Shown piece by piece: positions 4,828 to 5,782 of a DNA stretch of 5,782 bases. The position numbers were made by a program, and so were the translations under genes. Below the pieces are notes generated by a model. That model saw only the letters and a list, made by a program, of their open reading frames with translations. It was not told the origin of the DNA and ran no database searches. How positions within the stretch are numbered: the stretch's first letter is position 1; each line of letters begins with the position of its first letter. The stretch is from Alphaproteobacteria bacterium (GTDB lineage Bacteria > Pseudomonadota > Alphaproteobacteria > CACIAM-22H2). Location of the stretch: contig CANMWW010000167.1 of assembly GCA_947500965.1 (NCBI GenBank), positions 1-5,782 on the forward strand, given 5' to 3'.

Positions 4828-5782
4828 ATGGCCAAGGCAAAGCAGCGTCCGATCGTCTACGTCGCCGATGTCGCGGATCCGGGCCCGGCGCATGCGATCA
4901 CGCCGGCGCGGCTGCGCGCCGCCGCGCGCCGCCACCCCGACGCCTTCGCCGGCGTGCGCGTCGTCTTCGGGCCCGACCGCAAGGCGCTCGCCGCGGCCGA
5001 GATCGTGCTCGGCGTCGGCTTCGACGCCGCGACGCTGCGCACGGACGCGCCCAGGCTGCGCTGGATCCAGTCGATCAACGCGGGCGTGGAGAAGCTCGCC
5101 CCGAGGCTCGACCGCAGCTTCATGCTCACCAACGCCTCGGGCCTCCACGCGCCCAAGGGCGGCGAGTTCGGCCTCGCCTGCATGATGATGCTGAACCATG
5201 CGCTGCAGCGCTTCGTGGGCTCGCAGGCGCGGCGCGCCTGGGAGCCGGTCTTCACCACGCCGATCGAGGGCAAGACCGCGGTGATCGCGGGCGCCGGCGC
5301 GCTCGGCCAGGCGGTCGCGCGCCAGGCCAAGCGCCACGGCATGCGCACGATCGGCATCAACACCAGCGGGCGCAAGGTCGCGGGCTTCGATCGCGTCGTG
5401 CGCACGAAGGACATGGCGAAGGTCATGCCGCTTGCCGACTTCCTCGTCGTCACCCTGCCGATCTCGCCGGGCACCGCGGGGCTCGTCGACCGAAGGATGA
5501 TCGCGCTGCTCCCCGAGCGCTGCGGCATCGTGAACCTGGGCCGCGCGAAGGTCATGGACTACGACGCGATGGTCGAGCGCCTGCGCGCGGGCACGCTCGC
5601 CGGCGCGGTGCTCGACGTCTTCGACCCGGAGCCCCTGCCCAAGGATTCGCCGCTCTGGAGCGTGCCGAACCTGGTCGTGAGCCCGCATGCCGGCGTCGAC
5701 GACGGCGCGAACTACGTCGAGCGCGGGCTCGACATCTTCGCGGACAACCTGCGGCGCTACCTCGCGGGCCGCAGGCTGCGCA
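4828..5782 (+). CDS. D-2-hydroxyacid dehydrogenase family protein, C-terminus cut by window
   Basis: An NAD(P)-dependent D-isomer-specific 2-hydroxyacid dehydrogenase; 318 residues are visible and the frame is open at the right edge. Domains: N-terminal catalytic half (about 1-105), then the Rossmann domain with GAGALG at 155-160, then return to the catalytic half. The catalytic triad is present: R239 (in VNLGRAK), E268 (in DVFDPEPLP) and H287 (in SPHAGV). The usual NxxRG reads NLGRA, a small departure. After the second Rossmann strand (MRTIGINTSGRK, 172-183) there is no Asp but Ser/Gly/Arg/Lys, which in glyoxylate/hydroxypyruvate-reductase-type relatives suggests NADP(H) use (inference). The ATG at 4828 follows a GGGGGAAGAG ribosome site. 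It is divergent from the peptidase-dehydrogenase operon and could interconvert the 2-keto product of that enzyme with a 2-hydroxy acid. Only a short tail should be missing. Confidence 0.92.
   Translation, partial: MAKAKQRPIVYVADVADPGPAHAITPARLRAAARRHPDAFAGVRVVFGPDRKALAAAEIVLGVGFDAATLRTDAPRLRWIQSINAGVEKLAPRLDRSFMLTNASGLHAPKGGEFGLACMMMLNHALQRFVGSQARRAWEPVFTTPIEGKTAVIAGAGALGQAVARQAKRHGMRTIGINTSGRKVAGFDRVVRTKDMAKVMPLADFLVVTLPISPGTAGLVDRRMIALLPERCGIVNLGRAKVMDYDAMVERLRAGTLAGAVLDVFDPEPLPKDSPLWSVPNLVVSPHAGVDDGANYVERGLDIFADNLRRYLAGRRLR

Noticed and set aside
4587..4835. 82-residue minus-strand open frame covering the spacer
   Set aside because: Low-complexity Arg/Ala/Gly/Pro composition, full of the inverted-repeat sequence, no ribosome site, and it overlaps the start of both flanking genes.
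4786..5688. 300-residue minus-strand open frame opposite the hydroxyacid dehydrogenase
   Set aside because: The plus-strand frame has a full Rossmann motif and the Arg/Glu/His triad; the opposite frame is a shadow rich in Arg, Ala, His and Asp.
1..5782. tRNA or rRNA genes, CRISPR array, insertion sequence or phage element
   Set aside because: I looked on both strands and found no cloverleaf-like segment, regularly spaced repeats, transposase or integrase motifs. Nearly all the window is explained by six metabolic genes.

Overview
The window is very GC-rich DNA (roughly three quarters G+C by eye, with G/C at almost every third codon position). It fits a high-GC proteobacterium, probably an alphaproteobacterium of the Rhodospirillales/Acetobacteraceae type. 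That placement rests on composition and general protein flavour only; no marker gene is present.

Layout: positions 1-4590 hold five tightly packed minus-strand genes, read right to left. They are a P1-family (DmpA/BapA-like) self-cleaving aminopeptidase (4590-3577), a short-chain dehydrogenase/reductase (3549-2791), and then the three subunits of a heterotrimeric flavin/iron-sulfur amino- or imino-acid dehydrogenase. The subunits are the beta FAD oxidoreductase of the DAO fold (2760-1636), the small gamma [2Fe-2S] ferredoxin-like subunit (1655-1353), and the alpha subunit with a pyridine-nucleotide-disulfide-oxidoreductase fold and a C-terminal BFD-like Fe-S domain (1356 to the left edge, cut a little before its end). 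Gaps are 30 and 27 bp and the three subunit genes overlap by 20 and 4 bp, so this is very probably one operon. A 237-bp divergent control region (4591-4827) follows. A plus-strand D-2-hydroxyacid dehydrogenase (4828 to the right edge, C-terminus cut off) is transcribed away from the operon.

Working together (inference): the peptidase could free an amine or amino acid from an amide or peptide-like compound. The membrane- or electron-carrier-linked heterotrimer (relatives are opine oxidase, D-hydroxyproline dehydrogenase and hydrogen cyanide synthase) could oxidise its C-N bond to an imine/keto product. The SDR or the divergent hydroxyacid dehydrogenase could then reduce or oxidise the product. 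The substrate cannot be read from the sequence.

The most notable points are an identical 11-mer (CTAGACTGCGC) placed divergently in front of both transcription units, which looks like a pair of -10 elements and would make the peptidase mRNA leaderless; a cluster of strong inverted repeats between them; and an SDR whose catalytic tyrosine position is histidine. I see no RNA gene, insertion sequence, CRISPR array or phage element. The families are all known; the combination is a candidate uncharacterised catabolic operon rather than a clearly new type of system.
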